A program made the position numbers and the translations under genes. Source: Sediminibacterium ginsengisoli (lineage in GTDB: Bacteria > Bacteroidota > Bacteroidia > Chitinophagales > Chitinophagaceae). Taken from it: a DNA stretch of 64,000 bases. Below are positions 41,369 to 49,975 of this stretch, piece by piece. The notes beneath the pieces were generated by a model, which saw only the letters and a list, made by a program, of their open reading frames with translations, ran no database searches and was not told the DNA's origin. Each line of letters opens with the position of its first letter. The stretch's first letter is position 1. The stretch lies in assembly GCF_900167075.1 (NCBI RefSeq), contig NZ_FUWH01000010.1, forward strand, positions 62,001-126,000. The letters are read 5' to 3'.

Positions 41369-42301
41369 CTATTGCTGGTTCTCCCTGTTGGCCAGCAGGT
41401 ACAGCACTGCCATACGTACGGCAACACCGTTTTCTACCTGGTTCAGAACAATCGAGTGCGGACCGTCTGCCACATCGCTATCCAGCTCCACGCCCCTGTT
41501 GATGGGGCCGGGGTGCATGATCACGATCTCCTTACCCAGGCTGTCGAGCAGGGAACGTTTGATACCGTAAGCCAGGTTATACTCACGCAGCGAAGAAAAT
41601 AATGGCTGATTCTGTCTTTCAAGCTGGATCCGCAGCACATTGGCCACATCACACCATTGCAGCGCTTTTTTTACATCATATTCTACCCTTACGCCCATGG
41701 CTTCCTGTATATATTTTGGGATAAGTGTGGGCGGACCGGCTACCATTACTTCCGCGCCCATTTTCTGCAGGAGGTACATGTTGCTGAGGGCTACGCGGCT
41801 GTGCATGATATCACCGATAATGGCCACTTTCAGTCCTTCCAGGCGACCGGTTCTTTCCTGCATCGAAAATGCATCGAGCAGTGCCTGTGTTGGATGTTCA
41901 TTGATACCGTCACCCGCATTTACAATGGCTGCAGGAATATGTTTGGCTAAAAAGTGAGGTGCTCCTGAAGCGCTGTGACGCATCACCACCATGTCCACTT
42001 TCATGCTCAGTATATTATTCACCGTATCGAGCAAGGTTTCGCCTTTTGCGGCAGAAGAACTGCTGGCTGTAAAATTGAGGGTATCAGCAGATAACCTTTT
42101 TTCAGCCAGTTCAAAAGACATGCGCGTTCGCGTTGAGTTCTCATAAAAAAGATTCACGATCGTTACATCGCGCAGTGACGGCACTTTTTTTACCGGCCTT
42201 TGTAGAACTTCCTTAAACTGCTTTGCTGTAGAGAGGATAAGTGCAATATCATCCCTGTTGAGATCCTTAATACCAAGGAGGTGTTTGGTAGATAGTTTCA
42301 T
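41369..42301 (-). CDS. pyrB: Aspartate carbamoyltransferase, catalytic chain
   Basis: A 310-residue enzyme: carbamoyl-phosphate site STRTRMSFELA, MRHSASGAPHFLA, the HPTQALLDAF motif, the aspartate-binding RIQLERQ segment and HPGPINRGVE. It makes N-carbamoyl-aspartate in pyrimidine synthesis. pyrR, with the same direction, lies 547 bases upstream, with a dispersed repeat between them. A full promoter (-33 TTTG, 21-bp spacer, -7 TATCTTTG) ends eight bases before the ATG, so the transcript may be nearly leaderless and independent of pyrR. Confidence 0.97.
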   Translation of the reverse strand: MKLSTKHLLGIKDLNRDDIALILSTAKQFKEVLQRPVKKVPSLRDVTIVNLFYENSTRTRMSFELAEKRLSADTLNFTASSSSAAKGETLLDTVNNILSMKVDMVVMRHSASGAPHFLAKHIPAAIVNAGDGINEHPTQALLDAFSMQERTGRLEGLKVAIIGDIMHSRVALSNMYLLQKMGAEVMVAGPPTLIPKYIQEAMGVRVEYDVKKALQWCDVANVLRIQLERQNQPLFSSLREYNLAYGIKRSLLDSLGKEIVIMHPGPINRGVELDSDVADGPHSIVLNQVENGVAVRMAVLYLLANRENQQ

Positions 42302-42308
42302 TAAAGGT

Positions 42309-42341
42309 CAAAGATAGGGTATTTGATCTTATGTGTGCAAA
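42309..42341 (-). promoter_or_regulatory. Promoter of pyrB
   Basis: On the minus strand: TTTG (42341-42338), a 21-bp spacer, TATCTTTG (42316-42309), then the ATG at 42301. The distance leaves a leader of only a few bases. Confidence 0.6.
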
Positions 42342-42447
42342 AGACAGTGGGTTGAGAGAGCGTTTTTTTTGCAGAAAAGTGAGATGTCTGCTGCGATAAT
42401 GTGTTGGTAAGACGACCAACAACGGCGCAGTGCAGACGGACTTTGAT

Positions 42448-42792
42448 CGGTACGATTAACCATTAACCAAAAGATCCTACCAGTCTTTGCAGAGGCGCCT
42501 CTTTGGGTTCGGTACCGAGCGAAGCAAAGGTAATCGGGATGATGCGCAGCACATTCCGATAGAGGCCAAAGCAGCGCTGGCGCAAAGACGAGGCCCAGCG
42601 GCCTGAGCGACACCGGTCTGGCATCCACTTGAAGATTGAATCTATAAACAGCTTTAGGAATAGCAAGTGCGTGTTGCGCTGAGTCCCCTGCGGGAGACGT
42701 CAGCAGAGACGGGGCCAAGCGGCCTGAGCGACCAGAAGCAATGAATTTGAAGTGGCCTGGAGAATCGAAATATCTTCCGAACACCTGTGGTC
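42448..42792. repeat. Dispersed non-coding repeat, copy 2, between pyrR and pyrB
   Basis: This region matches 727-1030: the same order of blocks (GATTAACCATT segment, AGAGGCGCCTCT palindrome at 42491-42502, covarying hairpin at 42533-42560, AGGCC/GGCCT hairpin, the CTGAG/CGGGAG hairpin sub-block at about 42645-42712, and the right end with TCTTCCGAACACCTGT). It has about 40 extra bases, partly a second version of the GGCCAAGCGGCCTGAGCGAC segment. The left inverted-repeat end seen in copy 1 is missing. Reading frames across it (for example 151 codons on the minus strand) are not supported as genes. Confidence 0.8.
42533..42560. ncRNA. Conserved hairpin inside repeat copy 2 with covarying stem
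   Basis: Arms ATCGGGA (42533-42539) and TTCCGAT (42554-42560) pair over seven positions (one G-U), with the loop TGATGCGCAGCACA shared with copy 1. Compared with copy 1, eight of the fourteen differences in the 121-base block fall in this stem, and all keep or improve pairing. Confidence 0.6.
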
Positions 42793-42848
42793 ACCTGACG
42801 GACAATTTTTAATTATTGAAGATGTTCGCTGCCCCGCAACTGCAATAC

Positions 42849-43370
42849 CTAAAACAACAACACTTCTTCCTTTCCGTCTTTTTCCTTCCAGCATACTTTT
42901 ACTTTCTCGGAAATGATGGTATCGATGGTTTTGCCGGTATAATCGGGCTGGATGGGCAGCTCGCGGTTAAAGCGCCTGTCGATCAGTACACAAAGCGATA
43001 CTTTTGATGGCCTTCCAAAATCGAGCAGCGCATCCAGTGCAGCCCTGATGGTACGGCCTGTATACAATACATCATCGATCAGGATCACATGCCTGTTCTC
43101 GATGCTGAATGATATATCGGTTGCATTGGCAATATGAAGGGTTTTACGCACATCATCACGGTAAAAAGTGATATCCAGCTTGCCGTAATCCGGCTCCCCT
43201 CCCGTTGTGATCTTTTTTAGCTCTTCAACGATCCGGTCGCTCAGATACACGCCTCTTGGCTGTAAGCCGATAATAGCCGTATTACGGAGATCCAGGTTAT
43301 TTTCCAGTATCTGGTGTGCCAGCCTTTTTACGGTAAGTCCAAGTTGCTGTTCTGATAAAATCGTCTTCAA
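42849..43370 (-). CDS. pyrR: PyrR bifunctional pyrimidine regulator / uracil phosphoribosyltransferase
   Basis: A 173-residue PRTase-fold protein: TVKRLAHQILENN, IIGLQPRGVYLSDRI, TFYRDDV, and the PRPP loop VILIDDVLYTGRTIRAALDAL. The family binds pyr mRNA leaders or acts as UPRTase. No ATG exists at the proper start; the TTG at 43370 (MKTILSEQQLG) gives the usual N-terminus, and the ATG at 43454 would overlap the divergent recF start. It ends in KEEVLLF. The usual pyrR-pyrB adjacency is broken here by the repeat. Confidence 0.93.
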   Translation of the reverse strand: MKTILSEQQLGLTVKRLAHQILENNLDLRNTAIIGLQPRGVYLSDRIVEELKKITTGGEPDYGKLDITFYRDDVRKTLHIANATDISFSIENRHVILIDDVLYTGRTIRAALDALLDFGRPSKVSLCVLIDRRFNRELPIQPDYTGKTIDTIISEKVKVCWKEKDGKEEVLLF

Positions 43371-43452
43371 ACCCTTAATTTTTAAATAAAAATAAACGCT
43401 TTCTGTGATACGGCATGAATTATTCAGCCAACAGTTCTTTATTTTGCCGGTC

Positions 43453-44559
43453 ATGCTCCGGCTCCACTCCATAACCATTGTTCAGTTTCGCAATTATCTG
43501 CAGCAGAAATTCGACTTTTCTGAACGCATTGTGGGTATTTGCGGACTGAATGGCACCGGCAAGACCAACCTGCTCGATGCCATTTATTATCTCAGTTTCT
43601 CAAGAAGTTATTTTTCCCGGCCGGACAGCCAGAATGTACACCATGGACTTGCGGGCCTCCGGCTGGAAGGCAGGTACGGGCTGAACGGAAATCAGCACGA
43701 ACTGACCTGCGTGGTACGCGAAAACAACCGCAAGGAACTCACGCTCAACGGGGAAGCCTATAAAAGATTTTCAGATCATATCGGCCGTTTCCCCAGCGTA
43801 ATGATTGCGCCGGATGATGTTGAGCTGATCACCGGCAGCAGCGAGGAAAGAAGAAAATTCATCGACACGCTTTTATCCCAGGTAAATGCCCAATACCTCC
43901 AGCACTTAATTGCTTATAACCGGATCATGCAGCAACGCAACAGCCTGCTGAAGCAATACGCAGATGCCGGGAAGCCCGATGAATCGTTACTGGATATACT
44001 CGACGAACAGCTCAGCGAAAGAGGTAATTATATTTTCACAGAAAGAAAGCAATTCCTGCATTCCTTCCTGCCTATGGTGCATTCCATTTATAACCGGATA
44101 GCAGGCCGCGAAGATGCCCTTGCACTCGCTTACGAAAGCCAGCTACTGGCTTCCGGCGATCTGAGCGGATTACTGCTGCAGGCAAGAAGCAAAGATCTGC
44201 TGCTGCAGCGAACCACACGCGGCATCCACCGCGATGACCTTATTTTCCGCATGCAGGATCACCCGTTCCGCTCCGAAGCCTCGCAGGGACAGCGTAAAAG
44301 CCTGCTGTTTGCGCTTAAACTGGCCGAATGGCAGTTTCTGAAGGAACAGAAAGGTTTTACCCCTATCCTTCTGCTGGATGATGTTTTCGAAAAACTGGAT
44401 GAGCAACGGATGTCGCAATTACTCCAATGGGTTTGTACGGAAAGCGACGGGCATGTGTTCATTACGGATACTCACCCCGAAAGACTGCGGGCACAGCTGG
44501 ACGGATTGACCAGTTACCAGCTGATCGAACTTGAACAAACCGGTCAGGCTCCGGCGTAA
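43453..44559 (+). CDS. recF: DNA replication and repair protein RecF
   Basis: A 368-residue SMC-like ATPase: LHSITIVQFRNYLQQKFDF, Walker A GLNGTGKTN, the RecF signature PDDVELITGSSEERRKFIDTL, QGQRKSLLFALKLAEW (ABC signature) and Walker B ILLLDDVFEKLDEQR, with a final FITDTH. It loads RecA at gaps together with RecO and RecR. The start at 43453 begins MLRLHSITI; a longer frame from 43405 has no conserved residues. The DUF721 gene follows after 21 bases. Confidence 0.96.
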   Translation: MLRLHSITIVQFRNYLQQKFDFSERIVGICGLNGTGKTNLLDAIYYLSFSRSYFSRPDSQNVHHGLAGLRLEGRYGLNGNQHELTCVVRENNRKELTLNGEAYKRFSDHIGRFPSVMIAPDDVELITGSSEERRKFIDTLLSQVNAQYLQHLIAYNRIMQQRNSLLKQYADAGKPDESLLDILDEQLSERGNYIFTERKQFLHSFLPMVHSIYNRIAGREDALALAYESQLLASGDLSGLLLQARSKDLLLQRTTRGIHRDDLIFRMQDHPFRSEASQGQRKSLLFALKLAEWQFLKEQKGFTPILLLDDVFEKLDEQRMSQLLQWVCTESDGHVFITDTHPERLRAQLDGLTSYQLIELEQTGQAPA

Positions 44560-44568
44560 ATTTATACT

Positions 44569-44576
44569 TATCTTTG
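44569..44576 (+). promoter_or_regulatory. Putative -7 box of the DUF721 gene
   Basis: TATCTTTG, an exact TAnnTTTG, lies four bases before the ATG at 44581, which would make that transcript practically leaderless. Confidence 0.4.
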
Positions 44577-44580
44577 CAGT

Positions 44581-44862
44581 ATGTCTGAATACCATATCGG
44601 CGACGCACTGAAAGGCTATATCCGTAAAAGCCAGCACCGCAACGGCTTACGCGCCGTGCAGATCGAAGAGGTATGGGAAAAACTGATGGGCAAGACCATT
44701 GCAAGATATACGGACAAGATCCAGATCATCAATTACAAACTGTTTATTCGCACTTCTGTAGGCCCGCTCAAAAACGAACTGATGTATCAGCGGCAACAGA
44801 TCATAGATCGCATCAATGAAGAATTTGGCGAGAAAGTGATCTCCGATGTTGTGATCAGTTAA
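44581..44862 (+). CDS. DUF721 (DciA-like) protein
   Basis: A 93-residue protein of the DUF721 family, of which the DciA helicase-loading proteins are the best known: YIRKSQHRNGLRAVQIEEVWEKLMGKTIARYTDKI, then a strand LFIRTSVGPLKNELMYQRQQIIDRINEEFG (both read in parts). Only the KH-like domain is present, shorter than DciA of Proteobacteria. The position right after recF is common in Bacteroidota and supports a role in DNA replication or repair. Confidence 0.88.
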   Translation: MSEYHIGDALKGYIRKSQHRNGLRAVQIEEVWEKLMGKTIARYTDKIQIINYKLFIRTSVGPLKNELMYQRQQIIDRINEEFGEKVISDVVIS

Positions 44863-44968
44863 GGGCTGCTTTTCATTTTTAACAGCATTACAATCGTTTA
44901 TAAAGACAGTTAACCGGTCCCTTTACGCAGATACGCTGACAGGATTTTATTTTCACCAAAACCATGTT

Positions 44969-46234
44969 ATGCGTATATCTCTTTCTGTCCTGCTGCTTTT
45001 TGTTGCCGGTACTATTGCCGCACAGGGCATTCGTTTCAATCCGCCGGGCAACTGGCAGGCGCAGCTGAAGCTGGCATCAAAACAAGACCGCCTGCTGTTT
45101 GTGGATGTCTATACTAACTGGTGCTCACCCTGTAAAGAAATGGACAGAACCGTTTTCAGCACGCAGAATGTGGGTGATGTATACAATAACGGGTTCATCA
45201 ATATCAAACTGGACGCAGAATCCGGTCCCGGCCCCGAGCTAGCTAAAAAATACGGTGTCAGCAGCTACCCTACTTATCTTTTCATCAATGGCAAAGGCGA
45301 GCTGATCTACCGTGCTTCAGGAATGTTTACCAGATCGGAAATGATCAAAAAGGCAAAACTTGCAGTTGCTGAAAAAAACAATGGTAAACCGATCGGTGAA
45401 TGGCTGAAAGCTTACCCGAAACAAAAACATGATACGGCATTCATGAAAGGTTATCTGCAGAAACGTGCCAGGCTTGAAATGGAGAGTTCTAAAGAATATG
45501 ACGAATACCTGCGCCTGCTGCCTTCCGGCGCAAGAGTTTCACCGCAAACCATACAACTGATCCTCGACAACACTGCCACACTCCCCCTCAGCAGCGAAAC
45601 ATTCCTGCTTTTATGGAAGAATTACAGCAGGATTGCAGCAGACACACAATTTACACGTCCCCTGAACGAACAGCTCGAAATGAGCATACGCATCGCAGCG
45701 CATCTGATGGTGAAAAAAGGCGATACGGCTGATTTGCGGAAATTCCTGGCATTGAACAGCACTGCTCCCGCAGCAGCACAACTGCCGGACAATCTGAACT
45801 ATGAGGAACTTTTCTATCGTTCCAATAAAATGAAAGAACCCTATCTCGCACTTGTAATACCACAACTTGAAAAACTTGCGGCGGCTACTTCCAATGACAC
45901 TACGCAACTGTTCCGGAATGAACTGGCGCAGGATCTGAATAACGCAGCGCGATTCCTGGCAGATCATTTTGAAGATGCTGCGACGCTGAAGCACGGACTG
46001 TTTCTTATTGAAAAAGCGATCGCACTCAAACCCGACAGGTTTCCCACCGATTTCATTATCTGGAATACCTATGCCCATGTGCTTTATAAAAAAGGGGATA
46101 CCGGGAAAGCGATCGGCTGCGCGCAAAAGGCATTGGATATGGTTTCAGGCGATAATAAAAAATATGGTTTCACCGAACAGCTGGAAGCAGATCTGGAGCG
46201 TATGAAAAAAAATGCGGCGAACGGGAAACCATAA
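44969..46234 (+). CDS. Exported thioredoxin-fold protein with a long C-terminal helical region
   Basis: A 421-residue protein: signal peptide (MRISLSVLLLFVAGTIAAQ), a thioredoxin domain (about 22-140) with active-site WCSPC (C52, C55) and the cis-Pro in SSYPTYLFING, then about 280 residues of alpha-helical, TPR-like sequence ending with HALEKAIALKPD-type and AIGCAQKALDMV repeats. It probably acts as a periplasmic disulfide reductase or isomerase, with the helical part as a partner-binding scaffold. The start at 44969 follows a run of AT-rich bases; no strong ribosome-binding site is visible. Confidence 0.88.
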   Translation: MRISLSVLLLFVAGTIAAQGIRFNPPGNWQAQLKLASKQDRLLFVDVYTNWCSPCKEMDRTVFSTQNVGDVYNNGFINIKLDAESGPGPELAKKYGVSSYPTYLFINGKGELIYRASGMFTRSEMIKKAKLAVAEKNNGKPIGEWLKAYPKQKHDTAFMKGYLQKRARLEMESSKEYDEYLRLLPSGARVSPQTIQLILDNTATLPLSSETFLLLWKNYSRIAADTQFTRPLNEQLEMSIRIAAHLMVKKGDTADLRKFLALNSTAPAAAQLPDNLNYEELFYRSNKMKEPYLALVIPQLEKLAAATSNDTTQLFRNELAQDLNNAARFLADHFEDAATLKHGLFLIEKAIALKPDRFPTDFIIWNTYAHVLYKKGDTGKAIGCAQKALDMVSGDNKKYGFTEQLEADLERMKKNAANGKP

Positions 46235-46266
46235 GCAACCCGCCGCCGCTGTTTCTTCAACCGGGT

Positions 46267-47550
46267 TTAATTCCCCCTCACGACCGGTTGAAAAATATTT
46301 CCAAGGTTTTTGAAGTTGATGGCTTTGGAGAGTGTTACGCCGTAAAATGGCCGCGGGTATTTCAGATTATTGGTGATCTCAGCCTGTAATGTAATACCGG
46401 TTGTAGCTTCCGTGATCCAGGCGCGGCCACTGAAAAACACATCATGCCTGCTTTCATAATGATCTGCCATATCGTTGTTCATCTGTGACGCAACAGACGG
46501 GTAATAACTGGCGCTGTACCCTACAGAAGCATGCACCCGCAGGCTGATCTGCCTGTTTTCGTGAACGATCATAACGCTAAGCAGGCCTGCATTGAAATTG
46601 AATTCGTTGGCATAGTAAGTAGATGTATTTCCAAAATCAATACTTCCCCCACCCGTTCCTTTTACGATCGTTGAATCGCGGTTGGAACTATTGTCGTACG
46701 ATGAGGTGGTAGCTGTCCGGCGCCACACGAATTCAAGCGAAGGTGAATAATACAGTTTGATGGTATTATCCTCGCTGCTCGCTTTCCCCAGCCTGATGAG
46801 CGCACTCGAATAAGCGCCGAGATTATCAGATACACGGTTCCGTTTGAGCCGGGCCTGTTCTGAATAGCGCATGTAAGTGGTATCTGTTAAAGTGCGGATC
46901 TGGTAGACTCTTCGTATAAGCCCTGTAGAATCGGTAGTGGTCATCGTTCTGTTGCCATACAGGCTTACATAAGCGCCCACATGATTGCGCGCAGAGGGCT
47001 GCAGTAATATGTTGCTGGCAAAGAAAAAATGTTTGGCTTTGATCCCGTCAACCAGGTCGAAGTTGGTTCCCACATAAGCGAGGTAGCTGTAATTATTGAT
47101 GACGGTATCTGGCGGAGCCGGACTTGTTACCAGCGTCATCTCGCGAAGGCTGTCTGTGTTTTTAACCTCTTCGCCCGTAACAATATTCCTGACCACAATA
47201 CGCAGTTTCACTGCACGCTGATGATCAGTAGCTGAATCTTTTTTAATGGTCATAAAGAAAGGGAAAACAGCTATTCCGTTCAGGTCGCCCAGCATAGGAT
47301 ATGGTGTTGCGATTTCGTATTCGGTTGCAGGTAAGGAAGATGCTGCATAATCGGGCAACAGCAATAAACGGTAGTTTTTAACGCTGTCGGCCTGGTTAAT
47401 ATGAATACGCAGGTTAACCCTGTACACCAGGTTATCCTTCGATTTCCTGTTCAGCGTATCGGTAGCTTTCTCAAACCCTGCGGTAAAATGCTGGGCATGG
47501 ACGAATGCGCCGCAGAGCAGGAAGGAGAACAATACAACAGTCTTTTTCAT
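46267..47550 (-). CDS. Hypothetical exported protein, probable outer-membrane barrel
   Basis: A 427-residue protein with a signal peptide (MKKTVVLFSFLLCGAFVHAQ). The first half has strand-rich text without a recognised domain; from about residue 160 alternating polar/hydrophobic strands with many aromatic residues (HFFFASNILLQPSARNHVGAYVSLYG in part, LKLYYSPSLEFVWRR, NFNAGLLSVMIVHENRQISLRV) suggest a beta-barrel of 10-14 strands. No family is recognised. It is monocistronic and divergent from the gene at 47734. The function is unknown. Confidence 0.7.
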   Translation of the reverse strand: MKKTVVLFSFLLCGAFVHAQHFTAGFEKATDTLNRKSKDNLVYRVNLRIHINQADSVKNYRLLLLPDYAASSLPATEYEIATPYPMLGDLNGIAVFPFFMTIKKDSATDHQRAVKLRIVVRNIVTGEEVKNTDSLREMTLVTSPAPPDTVINNYSYLAYVGTNFDLVDGIKAKHFFFASNILLQPSARNHVGAYVSLYGNRTMTTTDSTGLIRRVYQIRTLTDTTYMRYSEQARLKRNRVSDNLGAYSSALIRLGKASSEDNTIKLYYSPSLEFVWRRTATTSSYDNSSNRDSTIVKGTGGGSIDFGNTSTYYANEFNFNAGLLSVMIVHENRQISLRVHASVGYSASYYPSVASQMNNDMADHYESRHDVFFSGRAWITEATTGITLQAEITNNLKYPRPFYGVTLSKAINFKNLGNIFQPVVRGN

Positions 47551-47640
47551 AGCCGGTAATTATGTGAATGACAATTGTGATAACGTCACAAAAATCAGCT
47601 TTGAAATACAGCAGGTAAAGCGTACTATTACGAAGCATGG

Positions 47641-47657
47641 CCCCGTATTATTACGGG
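47641..47657. other. Perfect hairpin between divergent genes
   Basis: CCCCGTA pairs with TACGGGG around a TTAT loop. No T tract follows on either strand, so it is not a standard terminator; a role in the leader or as an operator is possible. Confidence 0.35.
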
Positions 47658-47733
47658 GTAACGGATGGGAAAAGAACGGGGAAATGCAGGCCGTGCCTTT
47701 GGTAATATTGTCCTGTCACCAAAACAAACTAAT

Positions 47734-48564
47734 ATGCCCGAGATCAAAAATCCAACAGGCAATGTATCCATCGATATGTGGGTACATCCGATTGTGAGTA
47801 CCGGCCGTAAAAGCTGGCACGAAAAGAACAAACGTCCCGCCATTGAAATCCTCAGCAACGGCACCCTGCAGCCGGAATATATCATGAAATGGAAGGTCGA
47901 CAAGTTCCTTTACTTCATCAGTTCGCTGATCAGTACCCCCAAAAAAGGGTTGCGGATCTACATCGGTCAGTTCGGCAACAGCACCTCGGATCCGTTAACA
48001 CCAAAAGGCATGGAGAATCAGCTTACAGTTGTATTCTCCTATACAACATGTGTAGACGAACTGGATATGAATTATAAAGACGACAAAAAATATTACATCA
48101 TCACAGAACTCAACAAACGTATCGTTCTCGTGCAGAATAATGATGTGGCCAACCAGCGGGTGAAAAGATACAATGATGACTGCCGTAAAAGACTGGGCCA
48201 GATCTTTGGTAACATGCCAGGTGAAAACCCGGCTGAAACCAAAAGTGTGCTGCATAAACATTCTCACCTGCAGGAAATAGAGAAACTGATCGGGGCTATC
48301 AACGCCGATGACGCGCTGCAGCCGGATGTTGCATTTGTATGGTTAAGACTCACGTCTTATATGGCAAACGAGCCGGATGCAGATTCTATCGGTTACCAGA
48401 AACGTCTGACTGTAGAATTTGATCTGGTCGATGAAGATGGTAATGTGATTGATATCTTGTACGATGAGCGATCACATGGTGTACTGAACAACGGCGGCCT
48501 CTGCCCGCCCAATACCTGCTATGGCAATTGTTTACCTGAAGATGATCCTGAACCGGGATGTTAA
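47734..48564 (+). CDS. Hypothetical protein with a Cys-rich tail
   Basis: A 276-residue soluble protein without signal peptide or recognised family. An N-terminal alpha/beta part includes IDMWVHPIVSTGRKSWHEKN and a strand FLYFISSLISTPKKGLRIYIGQFG (read in parts); a helical centre follows. The last 20 residues hold four cysteines (CPPNTCYGNC and a final Cys) among prolines and acidic residues, which could bind a metal. The start at 47734 is preferred: a TAATATTG box lies about 30 bases upstream and the earlier ATG at 47665 precedes it. The stop overlaps the ATG of the next gene, so it is coupled to the signalling genes. Confidence 0.7.
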   Translation: MPEIKNPTGNVSIDMWVHPIVSTGRKSWHEKNKRPAIEILSNGTLQPEYIMKWKVDKFLYFISSLISTPKKGLRIYIGQFGNSTSDPLTPKGMENQLTVVFSYTTCVDELDMNYKDDKKYYIITELNKRIVLVQNNDVANQRVKRYNDDCRKRLGQIFGNMPGENPAETKSVLHKHSHLQEIEKLIGAINADDALQPDVAFVWLRLTSYMANEPDADSIGYQKRLTVEFDLVDEDGNVIDILYDERSHGVLNNGGLCPPNTCYGNCLPEDDPEPGC

Positions 48565-49211
48565 CGGAACGCATATATCTCCTGTTTGAAATCATGGCCT
48601 TACTGGCATGCCTGATCCGGTTGGGGAAATTGCGTCCGCAGTTGCTGCGATGGTTCCTTGTTTTGCTGCTGCTGGTCAATGCAGTGGAATGGGGAACCTT
48701 TTTCCGGTTGTACAAAATCAACAACAGCAACAACTGGATCTTCAACCTGCTGAATGCGTTCCAGTTTATCTTTTATGCCGGGATTTATTACCGGCTGCTG
48801 GGGTCTGCAAGGGCCAGGAAATATGTAGCGGCCAGCTGTGTAATACTGGTTCTTGCGATTGGGGTGAACATAGCTTTCCTGCAGGGCATCCGTTCCTTCA
48901 ACTCCTATACTTTTATTGCGGGCTGTGCCTGTACCGTTTACTGGAGTTATCTCTACCTGATGCAGCAGGTGGAAAATATGGAAACCCCGGGTTTTACCAA
49001 TGACCCTTTTTTCTGGATCAGCATCGGGCTGATGATCTTTCATGCCGGGGAATTTTTCCTGATGTCCTTTTTTCAGTATTTTTCTGCTATCAATGAATTC
49101 GGACATTTCTTTTCCGTTTTTTCAGTTTGCAGCAATCTTTTAAACGCCATCCTATATACCTGTTTAACCATAGCATTCTTTTGCAGGCGGACGCCACAGA
49201 ACCTGTTATAA
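48558..49211 (+). CDS. Polytopic membrane protein (about seven TM) ahead of a histidine kinase
   Basis: A 217-residue protein with about seven hydrophobic helices (about 4-20, 30-46, 62-80, 89-108, 116-134, 150-170, 180-205) and short polar loops. No enzymatic motif is visible. The gene overlaps the upstream stop by seven bases and overlaps the kinase start. Small seven-helix proteins encoded next to a kinase with no sensor domain of its own are plausible signal receivers; this is inference. Confidence 0.72.
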   Translation: MLTERIYLLFEIMALLACLIRLGKLRPQLLRWFLVLLLLVNAVEWGTFFRLYKINNSNNWIFNLLNAFQFIFYAGIYYRLLGSARARKYVAASCVILVLAIGVNIAFLQGIRSFNSYTFIAGCACTVYWSYLYLMQQVENMETPGFTNDPFFWISIGLMIFHAGEFFLMSFFQYFSAINEFGHFFSVFSVCSNLLNAILYTCLTIAFFCRRTPQNLL

Positions 49212-49975
49212 TCGGAACCGCCGCCATGATCTGCATGACCCTGCTCATGTCGGGCATTTTCATTTCATTCCTGATCAAGTACCGCAAACGCCAGATCAGG
49301 CATAAAGAAGAACTGGTACAGACAGAAGAAGAATTACTCCAGGCGCACCTGGAAGTACAGGAACAGATCCGCAGGCACCTGGCCACAGAGCTGCACGACA
49401 ATATCGGCCAGCTACTCAGTCTTACCAATGCCACGCTCGCTTCAGTTGATCTGCAGCAGCAGGAAAAAGCTGCAAGAAAAATAACCGATGCGCAGGAACT
49501 GGTGAAACGTTCCTTACAGCAACTCAGGCAGCTGAGCCGCGTGCTGCATGGCGAGCAGGTGCTGGAACAGGGGCTGGCAGCGGCGATCCGCCAGGAGATC
49601 AACTGGCTGCAGCGGAGCGATTATTACGAGATCACATTCAACAGTAACATTCCCGAAGAAATGCAGTTCAGCGAGCATAACAAAAACCTTGTTCTCTTCC
49701 GCCTGCTGCAGGAATCCATCAGCAACATCGTAAAACATGCAGAAGCATCGGCCATAGAGATTAATTTTGATTACATGCAGGACAAGCTTCAGCTCGGCAT
49801 CAGCGATAATGGCAATGGGTTTCACCTGCCCGAAGCACTGTCGGCATCATCGGGGGGAATGGGTCTTAACAATATGAGAAAAAGAGCCGCTCTCATCGGC
49901 GGGTCGCTGCAGATAGAAGCAGCGCCGGGCGCCGGTACATCCATCCGGATACAGGTTCCATACATACCGTCATGA
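49181..49975 (+). CDS. Sensor histidine kinase (HisKA_3 / HATPase_c, NarX-like)
   Basis: A 264-residue kinase with one TM helix (about 8-32), a coiled-coil stalk, a HisKA_3 dimerisation domain with the phospho-acceptor His in LATELHDNIGQLLSLT (about H72), and an HATPase_c domain (LLQESISNIVKHAEAS, DNGNGFHLPEAL, GGMGLNNMRKRAALIGG). There is no dedicated sensor domain, so input may come from the seven-helix protein. The start is uncertain: TTG at 49181 keeps the TM helix and a short N-terminus; TTG at 49127 and ATG at 49226 are alternatives. Its stop overlaps the regulator ATG as ATGA. Confidence 0.9.
   Translation: MQADATEPVIIGTAAMICMTLLMSGIFISFLIKYRKRQIRHKEELVQTEEELLQAHLEVQEQIRRHLATELHDNIGQLLSLTNATLASVDLQQQEKAARKITDAQELVKRSLQQLRQLSRVLHGEQVLEQGLAAAIRQEINWLQRSDYYEITFNSNIPEEMQFSEHNKNLVLFRLLQESISNIVKHAEASAIEINFDYMQDKLQLGISDNGNGFHLPEALSASSGGMGLNNMRKRAALIGGSLQIEAAPGAGTSIRIQVPYIPS

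Noticed and set aside
42329..42784. A 151-codon open frame on the minus strand across repeat copy 2
   Set aside because: It lies in the repeat; aligned with the matching frame in copy 1 the changes are non-conservative (for example P/S, N/E, G/D, R/C), and the substitutions follow a stem instead. It is not treated as a gene.
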